Assembly (NCBI GenBank): GCA_017543005.1
Contig: JAFWEA010000115.1
Span: forward strand, 1 to 5,228
DNA length: 5,228 nt
Source: Solobacterium sp.
Lineage (GTDB): Bacteria; Bacillota_I; Bacilli_A; Erysipelotrichales; Erysipelotrichaceae
Reading direction: 5' to 3'
Part shown: piece by piece, positions 4,344-5,228 of the stretch
How the letters are laid out: each line of letters starts with the position of its first letter
Numbering within the stretch: position 1 is the first letter of the stretch
The notes under the pieces: generated by a model
Told to the model about the DNA's origin: nothing
Seen by the model: only the letters and a program-made list of their open reading frames with translations
The model's database searches: none
Made by a program: the position numbers and the translations under genes

Positions 4344-5216
4344 TTACTGAATCGGATTGCCGTTGAAGTCCGTGTCAATCGGCATGCTGTTCAGGTCGGC
4401 ATACAGGGCGGCGGCTTTTTCCTCGGCCAGCTCGTACAGTTCCGCAAAGGAATGGCTGTCGGTCAGCTCCGGATAGTCGACATTGGTGTAGACCGTGTGT
4501 TCCTCATTGAGCACGTCGGGATCCTTGGCACCCTTGCCGTCCAGCATCATGCCGGTGATCAGCTTCGGCATGCGCAGGATGTTCTCCAGCCGGTCGGCGG
4601 CCCTGTACTTGTTCAGGCTGCCGGGTTTCAGGGCCTTGGTCAGGCGGTGAATGCCGAAGATGGCTTCCCGCAGCTTCCGCTCGGAAATGTAGGTACCGAA
4701 GATCTCCAGCAGCATCAGGTTATACATCCGGGCCAGTTTGACGGCTGCGTCCTTGCTGACTTTGAGATCATCATAGACACTATAGTGTTCCGGCAGCTTG
4801 TTATGCCGGCGCAATGCCCAGATATCCAGTTCACCCTCGAGGGCAAAATGTGCTTCCGAATCCGTGCAGCCGCGCCGCTCCGCTTCCCGGCGGGCATAGC
4901 TGCAGATGATCATATGGCAGCTGCTGTCCAGGGCATAATGGCAGAGATACCCGGCATAGTAACTGCGCAGCAGCGGACGCTCCTTTGTATAGGCGTCCAT
5001 CCAGCGCAGGACTTCTTCGACTTTTTCGCCATGCAGGCGGCTGCCCATCCAGCTCAGGGAGCCGGGCAGGAAGTAGGCATGGGAAAAGAAAAAGAGATCA
5101 GGCCCCTGGGAGCCCAGGCAGTACAGCGGCAGATCTGTAATGGTTTTCTGCAGTTCTTCCGGCAGCCGGGCATAGACGTCCCGGGCGAATTCCACATGGG
5201 TTGTAGCAGCAGGCAT
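4344..5216 (-). CDS. Zinc-dependent phospholipase C family protein
   Basis: A 290-residue protein resembling the Zn_dep_PLPC family of Bacillota. It starts MPAATTHVEFARDV, the family-typical opening with His7. LGSQGPDLFFFSHAY (34-48) gives Asp40 and His46, and His62 follows. GYLCHYALDSSCHMI (89-103) gives His93, Asp97 and His101, and AHFALEGELD (122-131) gives His123, Glu127 and Asp131. This His/Asp set resembles the tri-zinc site of phospholipase C and S1/P1 nucleases, so a metal-dependent phosphoesterase is likely; the actual substrate is unknown. There is no signal peptide: the N-terminus is the conserved His segment itself, so it is probably cytosolic, unlike secreted Bacillus and Clostridium PLC toxins. 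The rest is mainly helical, with a charged tail. ATG 5214-5216 is preceded by AGGAG six bases away, which settles the start. The promoter is outside the window. Confidence 0.85.
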   Translation of the reverse strand: MPAATTHVEFARDVYARLPEELQKTITDLPLYCLGSQGPDLFFFSHAYFLPGSLSWMGSRLHGEKVEEVLRWMDAYTKERPLLRSYYAGYLCHYALDSSCHMIICSYARREAERRGCTDSEAHFALEGELDIWALRRHNKLPEHYSVYDDLKVSKDAAVKLARMYNLMLLEIFGTYISERKLREAIFGIHRLTKALKPGSLNKYRAADRLENILRMPKLITGMMLDGKGAKDPDVLNEEHTVYTNVDYPELTDSHSFAELYELAEEKAAALYADLNSMPIDTDFNGNPIQ

Positions 5217-5222
5217 GATCTT

Positions 5223-5227
5223 CTCCT
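5223..5227 (-). promoter_or_regulatory. Shine-Dalgarno of the phospholipase C-like gene
   Basis: On the minus strand TAGGAGAAGATCATG places AGGAG six bases before the ATG. This supports the chosen start although the window ends here. Confidence 0.85.
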
Positions 5228-5228
5228 A

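Noticed and set aside
297..5216. A shared zinc theme linking Tgt, the zinc sensor and the Zn-dependent phospholipase-like protein into one system
   Set aside because: Zinc proteins are common; the genes are in separate transcription units and no recurring operator joins them, so this is probably coincidence.

Overview
The window is an ordinary-looking stretch of a Bacillota chromosome with mid-to-high GC. The gene set and protein styles fit an Erysipelotrichia-type gut Firmicute: an Xpt close to the Bacillus type, a small pyrophosphatase-like protein, a Zn-dependent phospholipase C family protein and Shine-Dalgarno-led genes. The order-level placement is an inference from general resemblance only. 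Coding density is high; the longest non-coding stretch is about 95 bases (3817-3911). I see no phage, insertion sequence, CRISPR, tRNA or rRNA.

Layout. The 3' end of xpt (xanthine salvage) enters from the left on +. It meets tgt (queuosine tRNA modification, minus strand) at a shared bidirectional terminator (267-297). Two nearly superimposed divergent promoters (1450-1480) then drive tgt leftward and a + strand cluster rightward. That cluster holds a small two-helix membrane protein with a cytosolic PH-like tail and a probable leaderless GTG start. It is followed by a SmtB/CzrA-type ArsR zinc sensor and a DnaQ-like DEDDh exonuclease whose ATG lies 2 nt after the sensor's stop. A D-2-hydroxyacid dehydrogenase follows, with its own Shine-Dalgarno and a possible promoter whose -10 overlaps the exonuclease stop. 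After the AT-rich gap, which carries a strong promoter with an inverted repeat over its -35, comes a small family-I-pyrophosphatase-like protein. It converges at a second bidirectional terminator (4311-4341) on a minus-strand Zn-dependent phospholipase C-like protein that fills the right end.

How the genes relate. The only clear multi-gene unit is 1487-2839 (membrane protein, zinc sensor, exonuclease), possibly continuing into the dehydrogenase. No metal transporter accompanies the sensor, so its targets are probably elsewhere. The other genes look like independent housekeeping or accessory units. I found no convincing new multi-gene system. The points most worth a second look are the leaderless, overlapping divergent promoter region, the orphan zinc sensor, the operator-like palindrome at 3844-3864 and the pyrophosphatase-like protein lacking metal-ligand aspartates.
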